Shown here: piece after piece, positions 47,064 to 57,170 of the stretch
Layout: the number at the start of each line of letters is the position of its first letter
How positions within the stretch are numbered: the first letter of the stretch is position 1
Source: Margaritispora aquatica
Taxonomy: Eukaryota > Ascomycota > Leotiomycetes > Helotiales > Discinellaceae
Reading direction: 5' to 3'
DNA: 64,000 nucleotides
Assembly: GCA_007644065.1 (NCBI GenBank)
Contig: VJWN01000002.1
Coordinates: 1,885,831 to 1,949,830 of the forward strand
Made by a program: the position numbers and the translations under genes
The notes under the pieces: generated by a model
The model's input: the letters and a program-made list of their open reading frames with translations, nothing else
Databases searched by the model: none
What the model was told of the DNA's origin: nothing

Positions 47064-49923
47064 CTTGAGTACTACTATGCTTTAAAGATATGCTCCCCAC
47101 CAGTTCTCCAAGTATAATTTACGGCCTATCGGCCGTGGTGCCGCTCGGCCTGCCAAAAGAAATGCCAGGCTTGTAGATGCGATTTCAGAGATGGTCGTAC
47201 GTCTAAATCTTATGTGGTGGAGTGTGTATGCGCGTGAGAAATATGTAACTAATTACAGAGGTCCAGCTCCGTGTCTTTGCTGGCAATATGTACAAATTTC
47301 ACCAACAGATGTCGTCTTTGTTCCGCGAAGTTTCCAACGTGTTGGGGGGATCGTGCGTCGCGTCTGCAAAGTCATGTTAGTCCTTAAACAATGAGAGCTG
47401 CGGGGTTGGAGATCAAACTGTTTCAAGATTGAGAATATCCGGACCAGAATAGCTTCACATTCCTATGATGACGGCTGAGGGGCAACGCTGTGTAACTCGA
47501 GGGCGATAATCTACCTGCGATGTGGGAAATGTATAGAAAGAATCAAAGGAATAGAAAGTTGGAGCTGCGGTGTGGAATAGATGCACGGAGCACTCTTTGG
47601 TAGAAGAGTTCTGGAGATCCTAACGACGAGACGATCCGCTGTGTGTATTTCATTCCTCAATTGGGCTGGGGGTTGCTGAGTGGAGCTGATGACTGCGGGC
47701 GCTCCGTCATAGTTAACCCACGAACATGTTTCCTTTTGGCGGCTTAAAACCTTGGGGGGGATTGAGACAAGCGAGTTGATAGCTGATCACGACATGTGAA
47801 AAAAAGAAAAGAATATAAATATTGGAAATTGTTGGAGATACGATGATCTTTAGAGAGGCAAAGGGACTCATTTCAGGCGAATGCTATTTTCTCTCACACT
47901 CGGAGAGTCCAAGTGTTCACGATTGGTCCACATCTCCTTCATGTCTGTCAGCACAGTCCTCCCCCTTGTGATGTGATGGGCATGTCGTCTGAGATTGGCT
48001 TCTTCCATTTCCCTTCTAGAAGACACATCGCAGCATCAGCCTTCAGCCTCGTAAACGGACGGATCTTCGCTCATCTACGAAGAAAAGACGGAGGAAGGTC
48101 AGCATCGAATAAGATTTGGAATAACCCCCAGTAAATCGTGGTTTGTGGAAATAAGATGTTTCTAATTGTTTTTAACATTTCAGCTAGAGAAGTCATAGCT
48201 TCTCGAAGCTCGGTTTATTGGTTGTCAGCAAACCTTTACGATTCAAGGTATCAAGTGTCTGTTCGGGCTTTCCCCCGAATGCTGGATACGATAGATGTTT
48301 CATGATACCGAAGCTTTTGTGCCAGAAAATGCTTCTCGAAGATCTCTCTCTAGATCACATGTAAGTATGGTAAATGGACATGAAACATCTAGAAGTCGAC
48401 CTTCTTATTCCAGACATCTTATCTTGAAGTGCAATAAATAAATATGTCCTGCAAGGGGAAGGGTTTGGATCGACAAGGTAGGTACATGCGACCTCGGCAC
48501 AAATATCTTTTGAACAATTGCAAAATGCTGAGCCAAGTTTAGCATCCTGGTGTAATGAATAAGGTGTATGTAACCATTGGCTGCTTTGGAGACGCAGTGA
48601 TCTATATATATCGAGCCTTACTGCAGGGCACCTTTTATACGTTACAAGCTTGCAATATTAGGTGGCGATAACACAAAATCGCTGTGTTGGTTTGCTATTG
48701 ATTGAACTAAACCATAATTGCTTGAAAATGATTTTCTATAACCCCCAATGCTTGATAAGTACTCAGGTAAGGACCATACCCGTGAGCTTTCGTACCTCAC
48801 ATCTGTTGGAGGGAAAACTACCTTACCTACTTACCTCCTCGCTTAAGCCATCTAAATCTAAACTCCAATGATTAAGGTAGGTATCGAATAGCTCCTGCTT
48901 GTGCTAAAGGGGCATCTGAACCGAATAGAGAGATAGTTGATCATTAGCATCAATTTCGCAAATGTAAATTCAAATCTCTGTCCTGCAAAGTTGGGTAACT
49001 TATTGTTAATATCAGGAAGTGACAGCGCGGAGCGTCTCCTGAATGGAACTGAGATGAGCATGAATATGTGGCGAACAATTGCTTTGAGGTTTCTAGAGCG
49101 TAGCTTGGCTCTGATTCGAGAATTGATTACCGGTATGAGTGACTTATGAGGTAAGGAGTTTTGAAATGACGACGGGGAGGAATAGTGTAAGGCATAGCGA
49201 GGGGAGCGAAGTTGGCATTTGTCAGTGGCAAAGACAAAACCAAATTGCATGCGAGATTCGCAATAGTTGCTTCGTCAAACTCTCCAGGTCCTGGTCTGAG
49301 GAGACCTGTCGCATGTTGCATAGATGTCCTTTTCTTACTGCAAATTTAGATGAGCATTTTCGTCATATTTTCCATTGAGATTCTTTCATTCATCTTTTCA
49401 ATTAAAACGAGTTTCGTCTGCTCTCAAGTACTAAGTTATCCAACAACATAGCTCTGGGTATAATGTTTCGCTCTATGAGTCAGCGAGGTGATGAATATGA
49501 CGGAATCAGAGTGAATTAACGAAAGGTAATAGCACAATATAAACATCGAGATGAACGAGAGGTATGGGATTGTACTCAAAACTCGGGTTGCACTTTAGAA
49601 GAAAATTTTAAAGACCACGGAAATGTTATGAGCGAAAAGTAACCTTGTCACAAATCCAACTCAATTAGCAAGCAAGCAACCTGCTAAGTGATTCATGATA
49701 GCAAAGCAATTCGAGTGAAAAGCTAGCTCATCATGCGCTGAATATCAGAACGGAGGAAGAATGCGGCCTTAAAACTAATCGCCGTTCTTGCCTTCTCGAG
49801 CTTTCCAAAAAAGCGGATGACTAATACTCAACACCGACATCATCGAAGCTTGCCTTCCCCCTCAAATACCTCTTTGCGCCTCAACACCTACGATCATCAA
49901 CATCAAACAACACATTCATCACG
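47064..49923. other. Divergent intergenic region, F-box gene and BI-1 gene
   Basis: 2.9 kb, AT-rich in the middle, no credible gene. The short plus-strand frames and the 130-codon minus frame at 48858-49250 have no family look. Nothing repetitive stands out. Confidence 0.4.
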
Positions 49924-50988
49924 ATGGCATTCACGATACGACAACCTCTAAAACTCACCTCCGCTTTGGTGGGAGCTTCAAAAACCGCCTTCAAATCTGC
50001 ACCGATCCGACAATTCCACAGCAGCAGACCAGCGGCGAATTTCTTCACATACCGAGCAACGACACCCGCCAGCACTCTGTCAAAAGCACGAAATGCATTC
50101 AAGCAATCGAGGACGTATATGCAGCAGCCTGCAGTTGCTCCTGAGTCCGGAAATCTTACACAGAAGCTGATTGTTGGAGGAGCTATTATCGGAGGAACAC
50201 TTGTGGCTACAAATTTATTGTTCAATAGAGAGACAAGAGAAGATGGAGGTATGCCACCATTCGAGAGGGCATATCTGAATGATACCTTCATGCACACTGG
50301 TTTGGGAGTTGGTATCATTGGTCTTTCTGCCAAAGCTATGTTCCAGTCTGGCTTCACCTACCGACTGATGGCTACCAACCCATGGGTTGTCATGATCGGT
50401 GGTCTTGGATTGTCTATTGGAACCATGATGGCTACTCGTGCTACCAGCCCTGATAAGTAGGTTATTCCCTGCAAAATTGACGACTTTGGCTAACAAATCG
50501 ATAGCTATATTCCAAAGTATGGCTTCTGGGCTGCATTCAATGTCACCCAAGGAGCTCTCCTCGCCCCTCTATTGTTCATGGCGCCACCTGCTTTGATCGC
50601 TCGCGCCGGTCTCTACACAATGGCAATGATGGGCTCTATTTCTTTTGTCGGAGCCACTGCTAAGCAAGAGAAATACCTTTACCTGGGAGGACCACTCCTT
50701 GCTGGTGCTGCGCTCGTAGCCGTTTCCGGATTCGCCCCTCTCGTTCTTCCCGCCACCGCAGTCCGAACACTCGCTTTCACCGAGAACATCTGGCTGTACG
50801 GAGGATTGGCTGTCTTTGGTGGATTCACTCTTTACGACGTCCAGAAGGTGCTTTACCACGCACGTCTTGCTGAGCAGGGTGTGATTCGCAAGGATGCTGT
50901 CAACGAGAGTATTAGCTTGGAGCTGGATTTCTTGAACATCTTCATCCGGATGGTTCAAATCTTGATGATGCAACAGCGGAGGAAGTAG
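49924..50988 (+). CDS. Mitochondrial BAX-inhibitor-1 family protein (GHITM/MICS1-like)
   Basis: Inner-mitochondrial-membrane relative of Bax inhibitor-1/TMBIM; animal MICS1/GHITM keeps cristae shape and cation exchange. Two exons (49924-50456 and 50505-50988) give 338 residues. The N-terminus is a mitochondrial presequence by composition (MAFTIRQPLKLTSALVG... RQFHSSRPAANF, Arg/Ser-rich, no acid). Seven or eight hydrophobic spans follow. The TMBIM signature is in place: the DTFMHTGLGVGIIGLSA opening, the GAxxLAPLLF region, TAMMGSISFVGA-like and GFTLYDVQKVLYHARL with its Asp, then the C-terminal ELDFLNIFIRMVQILMM. It is convergent with MSRA. Confidence 0.9.
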
Positions 50989-51467
50989 ATAATGGGGATT
51001 GATGGGGTGGTTTGATGCATTACGGTAGTTTAGGAGTTCTGGGGTAGGATTTACCAAATTTGCGAGATGTGGAAAGCCTCCTCTCTTGTTATGTACAGTA
51101 AGATAGCGCTTGGAAAATGAACGGCTCATGCCTAGAAATAATAACACTTCAACCTGACTTCCTAATATCGACATGGCACATATCATAACTACTGTGGACT
51201 GTAACATATCAAAATCTCGATTTTGGTTGATTGGTTTCAAGCACAAGTTGGTGGCGACTTGGTGTGTTAGATGAGATCCCCATTGTATCTGAGAACAAAA
51301 TGATCAACTGCATCAATCTTATGTAAATGCAAAAAATAGCCATTGAAAATGTGTTCATTCTAAGAAGCGCTGATACGCAATGCCAAAAGTCCCTCCCAAA
51401 CTATCATACAACAACAATCATGTTATTCATCATGTCATTCTCATTCCCACTCCCTCTCCGCACAAAC
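50989..51467. other. Convergent 3' region, BI-1 gene and MSRA
   Basis: 479 bases between two stops. Only 3' UTR sequence is expected here. Confidence 0.45.
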
Positions 51468-52161
51468 CTAAGTCAAAGCCGGAAACTTTCTCAAAAAGTG
51501 ACTCGGGCACTCATAGCCACTCGGATTCTTGTCCAGATACTTCTGATGATACGTCTCAGCGTCCCACCACTCGCCCGCGGGCAGAATTTCCGTCACTACC
51601 TTGCTCTTCCACCACTGCTCATTCACCTTCTTCGTCACTTCCCGCGCGATCTTCTCCTGCTCGGCCCCGTGGTAGAAGATCCCCGATCGGTACTGCGACC
51701 CTCGGTCCGGACCCTGCTGGTTCGATGTCGTCGGGTCGTGCATCTTGTAGAAGAACTCGAGGAGTTGCGTATATGTTATTTGCGCGGGGTCGTAGGAGAT
51801 TTGGAGGGCTTCTGCGTCTGTAGATTTCCATTGTCAGCATCCATCCAACTCTCTTTGTTGGAGGTGGTTGTAAAGGGAAAGACTACTTACGACCAGTAGA
51901 CCCAGAGCACACGGCGCGATAACTCGGATTCTGCGTATCGCCCCCGATGTATCCCACTCGCGCATCATACAATCCCTTCCCCTTGAACTCCTTCCGGAAC
52001 ATGTGCTCGACGCCCCAGAAACACCCCGCGGCCACGGTGGCAAGCTCAGCGCCCTCGGGAGCCGCTGCTGCGGAGCCTCCGGTGGGCGCAACGGAGAGCT
52101 GCGAAGATGCGGTGAAGGGGCGTGTGAAGCGGGAAAGAAAGGACGGCATGTTAAAGGCCAT
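51468..52161 (-). CDS. MXR1: Peptide-methionine (S)-S-oxide reductase MsrA
   Basis: Reduces methionine-S-sulfoxide in proteins with thioredoxin. Two exons (52161-51891 and 51817-51468, 73-nt intron) give 206 residues. The catalytic [10 protein letters not shown] has Cys47. Splicing restores the [18 protein letters not shown] family block. The end [16 protein letters not shown]...CPSHF supplies the usual C-terminal features, including a late Cys as resolving candidate. The N-terminus [19 protein letters not shown] is Arg/Ser-rich and could be a mitochondrial signal; an internal ATG at 52149 (MPSFLSR) is an alternative start for a shorter form. The coding DNA is unusually GC-rich relative to its flanks. 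Confidence 0.93.
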
Positions 52162-53533
52162 GAGGAGGGCGAGGAACGAGGTTGTGAGGAGGATGAGGGT
52201 GGTGGGTTGCAGCTGGAGGCGAGGCAGGTTTGCGGGTAGTTTTGGTTGGAGCTGGTTGGTAGGTATGTATTGAAGTGTGTGAAGCTGTAGTGTAGATTGA
52301 GGAGGCGATTGATGGTTTATTTGGAAGATTTATGATGGCGATGGGGGAGAGAAGTGTATTTGTATCTGAATCGCCTCTTGTAACTTTTAGTGCATCTACT
52401 CGTCATGAGGGGTCTCGATTGTGTAGGAGATGACAAATGTGAGGTCCAAGCTCCCATAGCCTTGCTTCTCAGCCACCTTCTTCTTCCCTGCATTGCATGA
52501 TTGATTCCATTGATTCCATGCACATTGACAGATAATTCCATATCAGAACTGCCATTTGGAATCTATCTGCAGGCACTGCTTGGCTGTCTCTCTGAATGTC
52601 AAGGGCTCTTGACTGAGGGGCAGTGTCTGCGTGGCCTCCCATGCTATGACCCCAGGTGCTAGGAACGTATTTGAGTTACCCAATGTTTCGTCTTTTGTGC
52701 CTCTTAGCTTTCATTCCATTCTTGTGATCTGTCATTTATCACATGACTTGAGCCATGGAGCGACACCAAGTCCATTCTGGGAGATTCATCAGCTTACACG
52801 ATTGTGAGTCTCCTCGTAGGATGCACCAATGCCCTTTTTCTGATTGCTGTCCTAACCTTTTTGTGCCTTGTTGTTTTCAAGTGACTTAGGAATTAGCCGA
52901 GCTGGCTCAATCTGGCCCAACCTCATTGCTTGTGGTGATTGGTGAAGGATTTGGACAAGGAAATCATTATGTTAGCTTTTTGTCGGCTGTATCCATGTTG
53001 GCAATCCGAGAGCTATGCCGACTGCTTTCTTATCATTAAAATCAGAGAAAGAGTAAACAGATACTACTTCGTCTAGCGACCTTACAGATTCGTGTTTTGC
53101 CTTAGATCAAGGCATCTCAGCATGCTCCCTATTGCAACATCTGGCTGATCTCCTTGATACAGATTTGTAGAACTTCGGATAGTTCTTTCGGATCTAATGG
53201 CTTTATATGTGTGCGGCGGCTTCTGTATCGATTCGCTCGTTACCGAGACTCGAACATATCCCACAGTGAATGAGAATGCCGTTGTGGTCGTCACAATTCT
53301 CTTCGTACCAAACATCCATAGTGGATCTTCAACCTCATGAGGAATTATCGCCGGCATGCCAAGGCTTGGTGCTAGCTCTCTCCCTGGCAATGCTGATGTA
53401 AGCTGAAGCGACACAGGCATGTAACTTTTCAGCTCTCACTCCTGAGCTATCTGGTGCGTTCTCGTATATCCCTAAAAGCTCGTTCATCCTTTGGTTTGCA
53501 TTTCGAGTTTCGGTAAAGCCTCCACTTTCAGTC
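52162..53533. other. Intergenic, MSRA promoter to TLC-Lgt gene
   Basis: 1.37 kb between divergent starts. Two minus-strand frames (53335-53535 and 53082-53420) look somewhat coding-like, but the first ATG would overlap the plus-strand gene start and they lie in different frames. I do not annotate them. Confidence 0.35.
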
Positions 53534-55117
53534 ATGACCTTAAACTTTTCCCTTTCTTCAGAAGGTGGGGGTTATCCCTCATTCGTGTTGATGCTCATCT
53601 ATCTGTCGGTATACTTCTTGGTTGAACTGGCGATCAAAAAGATATTCAAATTCAAATTCCCCGCCACTTTTGCTCAACTGTACCACGATCGGAAGGATGT
53701 CCAATATTTTGCCTTCATCATGGGGATTCTCATCACAATAACTACAACTCCATTCTGTATCGCAGCTCTTGTGACTTCAGATCACAGTGATTCTCAAAAT
53801 GTAATTAATATGTCTACATCGGGCCATATCTGCATTGCATCACGCAGCGTCCTCTGGATATCTGAACTCAATAGACTGGATCACGCAACAGGATATATTT
53901 TGCATCACCTCTCATCCCTCGGCTTTCTGGTGTGGCATCTCGAAAAACAACTCCCACTCCAGATTCTTTATGGTTTTTACTCCTCGCTAGCGACGGAGTT
54001 CTTCTCGGACATCAGGTGTCTACTTGAAATCCATGGAATTAAACCTGCCACTTCGGTATTGGCGTACAGGATCCAGTTTATCAATTTGATCCTCATTGTC
54101 GTTTTGAGATTACCGCCTATCATTTATACGGTAACATTCTTCCAATACTGGTCCATCGATGGACATGTCTTCTGGATCAATGCAGCTTGCTTGCTCTTCT
54201 ATTCCTGGTTCATTACCAGCTTTATCCCGCCAGCGTTGAAGCGACTCGAAGTCTTCAAGGTTTCTTCTGATAGTCAAGCTTACGTGCGGATATGTCAAAA
54301 GTACGACATCTCGATTTACAGCATCTTCTTCGCCCTTGCTTCATTCTTTGCAGCGCTGGCATCGAGTACAATCTATCTTAACTTCTCTAAACAGCCTGTA
54401 CCAGGAAACGGGCAGTTTTATTTGACTATTCAACTCATACTGACTGGTGTTGCTGGTCTGGTTGGTGCTCGTCTTCCATCTCTTGTCGCCTCTGGCAGTG
54501 TCAACACAATCTTTAGCAGCAAATTCTTTGGCAAGACCTCGATTTGGCTGCAAGGTGGTCTCGCAGCTATGGTCCTCAGTATTGCAGCATCTCCTATGGT
54601 AGAGAGAAGCATCCTTCTTTTAGCTTTTTGGGCAAGCCTTCCGCTCAGCGAAGCTACTGGTCGAATTGGATGCCGCTTCGCTGGCTGCTGTGGGCACTGC
54701 GAAAATAACCCAAGCAAAGTTTCGGTGCAGCTCAGATCAGCTGTCCTGAACGCAGTCCTTGGGACGGCGGTACTCGCTGCGCTGACCTTTAGAATATTAG
54801 GATTGGAGCAAGCGGCTGGAGTGGCAATTGCTTGTAATGCGCTGATCAGGCTGGGTTTGCGGCCGAATTTCTTCGCTGTGTTCCAGCTAGTTACCTCTGT
54901 GGGCTACACATCGTACTTGTGGATGCATCAACAAGAGCTTAAAGAAACAAGGTATGAGTTTGCGGGACAGGAGGCAGGACGGAGAGTAAGGTTGCTAGAT
55001 GCGACCTCGATAGCTGTTCTGGCAGTAGCAGCAGTTGCTGCAGGAGTGTTTGTCCAAGTCTGTGGTGGCTTGGCAATTAGACCACGGGAGAAGGAGCTTG
55101 AGGTGAAGAAAGATTAA
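53534..55117 (+). CDS. TLC-like/Lgt-like fused multispanning membrane protein
   Basis: Uninterrupted 527-codon frame with about 13 hydrophobic segments. The first half (about residues 15-235) has TLC (TRAM/LAG1/CLN8)-type features: an LDHATGYILHHLSSLGFLVWHL segment with clustered His, YGFYSSLATEFFSDI, and six TMs. After a soluble linker (about 235-265) the second half resembles prolipoprotein diacylglyceryl transferase (Lgt)-like proteins, with LQGGLAA followed near residue 376 by EATGRIGCRFAGCCGHC. That matches the GRxGCxxxGCC signature of the Lgt superfamily and carries extra Cys/His. Lgt moves diacylglycerol onto lipoprotein cysteines in bacteria; TLC domains occur in ceramide synthases and lipid sensors. 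A lipid-related membrane role is plausible, but function is unknown. The start could also be the in-frame ATG at 53590. No intron is needed. Confidence 0.72.
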   Translation: MTLNFSLSSEGGGYPSFVLMLIYLSVYFLVELAIKKIFKFKFPATFAQLYHDRKDVQYFAFIMGILITITTTPFCIAALVTSDHSDSQNVINMSTSGHICIASRSVLWISELNRLDHATGYILHHLSSLGFLVWHLEKQLPLQILYGFYSSLATEFFSDIRCLLEIHGIKPATSVLAYRIQFINLILIVVLRLPPIIYTVTFFQYWSIDGHVFWINAACLLFYSWFITSFIPPALKRLEVFKVSSDSQAYVRICQKYDISIYSIFFALASFFAALASSTIYLNFSKQPVPGNGQFYLTIQLILTGVAGLVGARLPSLVASGSVNTIFSSKFFGKTSIWLQGGLAAMVLSIAASPMVERSILLLAFWASLPLSEATGRIGCRFAGCCGHCENNPSKVSVQLRSAVLNAVLGTAVLAALTFRILGLEQAAGVAIACNALIRLGLRPNFFAVFQLVTSVGYTSYLWMHQQELKETRYEFAGQEAGRRVRLLDATSIAVLAVAAVAAGVFVQVCGGLAIRPREKELEVKKD

Positions 55118-57170
55118 ACTTATGCAGGCATAAAGCTAGAAATTGAAATTACTGTAACTTTTATTGACCTTCTGTGTTCTTGATAGGCAGAAAGATCGTT
55201 GTGACTGTCCACAGTTTTATTTTCGATATTGTCGAAAATTAATCATTTATTGTCTGCAGAGTCGGTATCAAGAGCCTTGAACAAATATAGAAAGCAGTTT
55301 CAATCTTTGTCTGTCTATAAAGAAGTTTTACAGCCTCTATATTGCCATGGTAGAACTCTAAGCCTTTCAGTGGAGCGTGGTTTGAAATGAAAGGGTTGAT
55401 GTTCAAAGTATCGAACACCCACCCTGTCAAACACTTTAAAAGTCTGTGTCAGAACTGCTACTTGAGCAATAGAGTATTATGTAGGTGCACAATAAGGCAC
55501 ACTTTAAATGGGCTCGTGGTGTTTTCTTTCCCTGGACACGAGTGTGGAAGTAAAGGTGTGCAAGTGAGTGGACAGCCCGATCGGAGTCTTGTTGGGAGCA
55601 TGTCACATGACCTTGCGCCAAACCGCCTAGGAGGTTTATATTTTATACTTCGGTACCAGCCTTCAATAAATAGTCTGACTCATGTGATGGTTCAATGGTA
55701 ACCCCCATAATCCTAATCTGGCGGCCTTCAAAACTGGAGCCCAAGAGATCGGGTGAATAATTCATATGGCCTGATCTGGCGGCCTCCAAAACTGGAGACC
55801 AAGAGGTGGGGTTGAATTCGGTGCGGCCTTCAAAACTGGAGCCCAATATCTAGAGTTCGTCAAACATTATCCCAATTGGTTAGGGCTTTATTTTTTTAGC
55901 GCTTTTGCTCATTTTTATTATACGATGTCTAAAATGATTCGATGATCCGAAAACAACTCAAGTCTTCTAGTTCCTTTCCATCGCCTTCAGATGAACTTAG
56001 AAATCACGAGAAGTTGGACGGGATTAAGAACTTCCTTTTTGCTATTCTGCCATGTTTGTAGAAAAATAATAGCTTCCCATCCCTAGCGCTCGATTGACTA
56101 CAGACTTATCATACATGGTTGTTGATTAGGAGAGATATGCTTAGCACTATTGGGGTGTTATAACCGACCAAGTCCCTCTTGTGTTAGACATACGTAGCCG
56201 ATTGTTAAAATTGTAGACAAGCCTTCCAAAAATAGCCATTCGAGACAGACGAGCGCCAGGATTATTTCACACGACAAATAAACTTGCAATAATAATATAT
56301 CCGCGCTTATTGGCAGAACCTAACTCTAGGATTCAAGCCAATTGGCTATTGTTGTACAATCAGACCTGAAATATAGACCTGAGCTTCCTATCCTACCTCC
56401 ATCAATCAAACACCAAGCCTTGGCGTTTCACGCTTTGCATCCTTGTATCAATTACTACCTTATGCTATTTCGTCTTGCCTCTTCGAGATGCTCCTTCCCT
56501 TCTTGTACGTGTTACAGGCTTCATACTCTTGGATTTTCATTTTTGTTATTCGTAAAATGAAATGTAAAATCTAAGACTAGCTCATTGGATTAGATAGAGG
56601 TGCCCTATGTACATTGTCTGAACAGTGAATCGATGTCAAGACATTGTGACAGGAAGCTCTCACAGAGAAAGCGCAGTGATATAGTACTCAACTTGACTTG
56701 TGCGAACCTTTCGTTGATGGGATATCGTGTCTACTTTCAAATTACAGCTGGGTCCAAATTTGGTGTCAGTCATTGGTCGTTTTAAGTGCGTCCTGCAACA
56801 CATGTGTCAATTCAGATTGACAATTTCAAGGCAACTCAAATTTTAAGTATTACTTAAAACTTTCGAAGAACATTGACTAAGGTGATGGAGATTTATAAGA
56901 AAAAGAAATTGGACTCAGCCTTATTTCATCTATAGCCGACTTTTAAGCGAGGGCTATTCCACGGAGTCAAAGGCAGATTCAATTTCGCAAGAATTGATTT
57001 TCGATAGCTTTGGCTGCTTAGCTTATCACACCGAGCGCAGTAACTTTTGTCAAAGTCTCCTGGACTTGGTTTCCTGCTGGCTCAACACACACCAACGCTC
57101 CCCACTCATTGTACACCAAACATCCACATCAGATTTGCCTCCGCAGACCCAGGCGCGATTCGCTTTCACC
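55118..57170. other. Intergenic, AT-rich, with triple repeat
   Basis: 2.05 kb. It holds three copies of a GCGGCCTTCAAAACTGGAG element at 55716-55846 (listed separately). The rest is AT-rich with short frames only. Confidence 0.45.
55716..55846. repeat. Three copies of a GC-rich element with inverted repeat
   Basis: Copies at 55716-55747, 55774-55805 and 55823-55846 share GCGGCCTYCAAAACTGGAG, spaced 58 and 44 bases apart, with related spacers ending in GAATTC or AATTC. The middle copy contains a perfect CTCCA-AAAC-TGGAG hairpin; the others have one mismatch. It is an isolated GC-rich block in AT-rich DNA. It could be a minisatellite seed, a protein-binding array or a trace of a mobile element. 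Confidence 0.75.

Noticed and set aside
46168..47085. 305-codon frame antisense to the cNMP/F-box gene
   Set aside because: The opposite strand has two clear cNMP domains; this frame has no family look.
53082..53535. Two minus-strand frames upstream of the TLC-Lgt gene
   Set aside because: They are in different frames and the upper one starts at a CATG shared with the plus-strand gene start. No splice site joins them clearly. A divergent small gene is not fully excluded.
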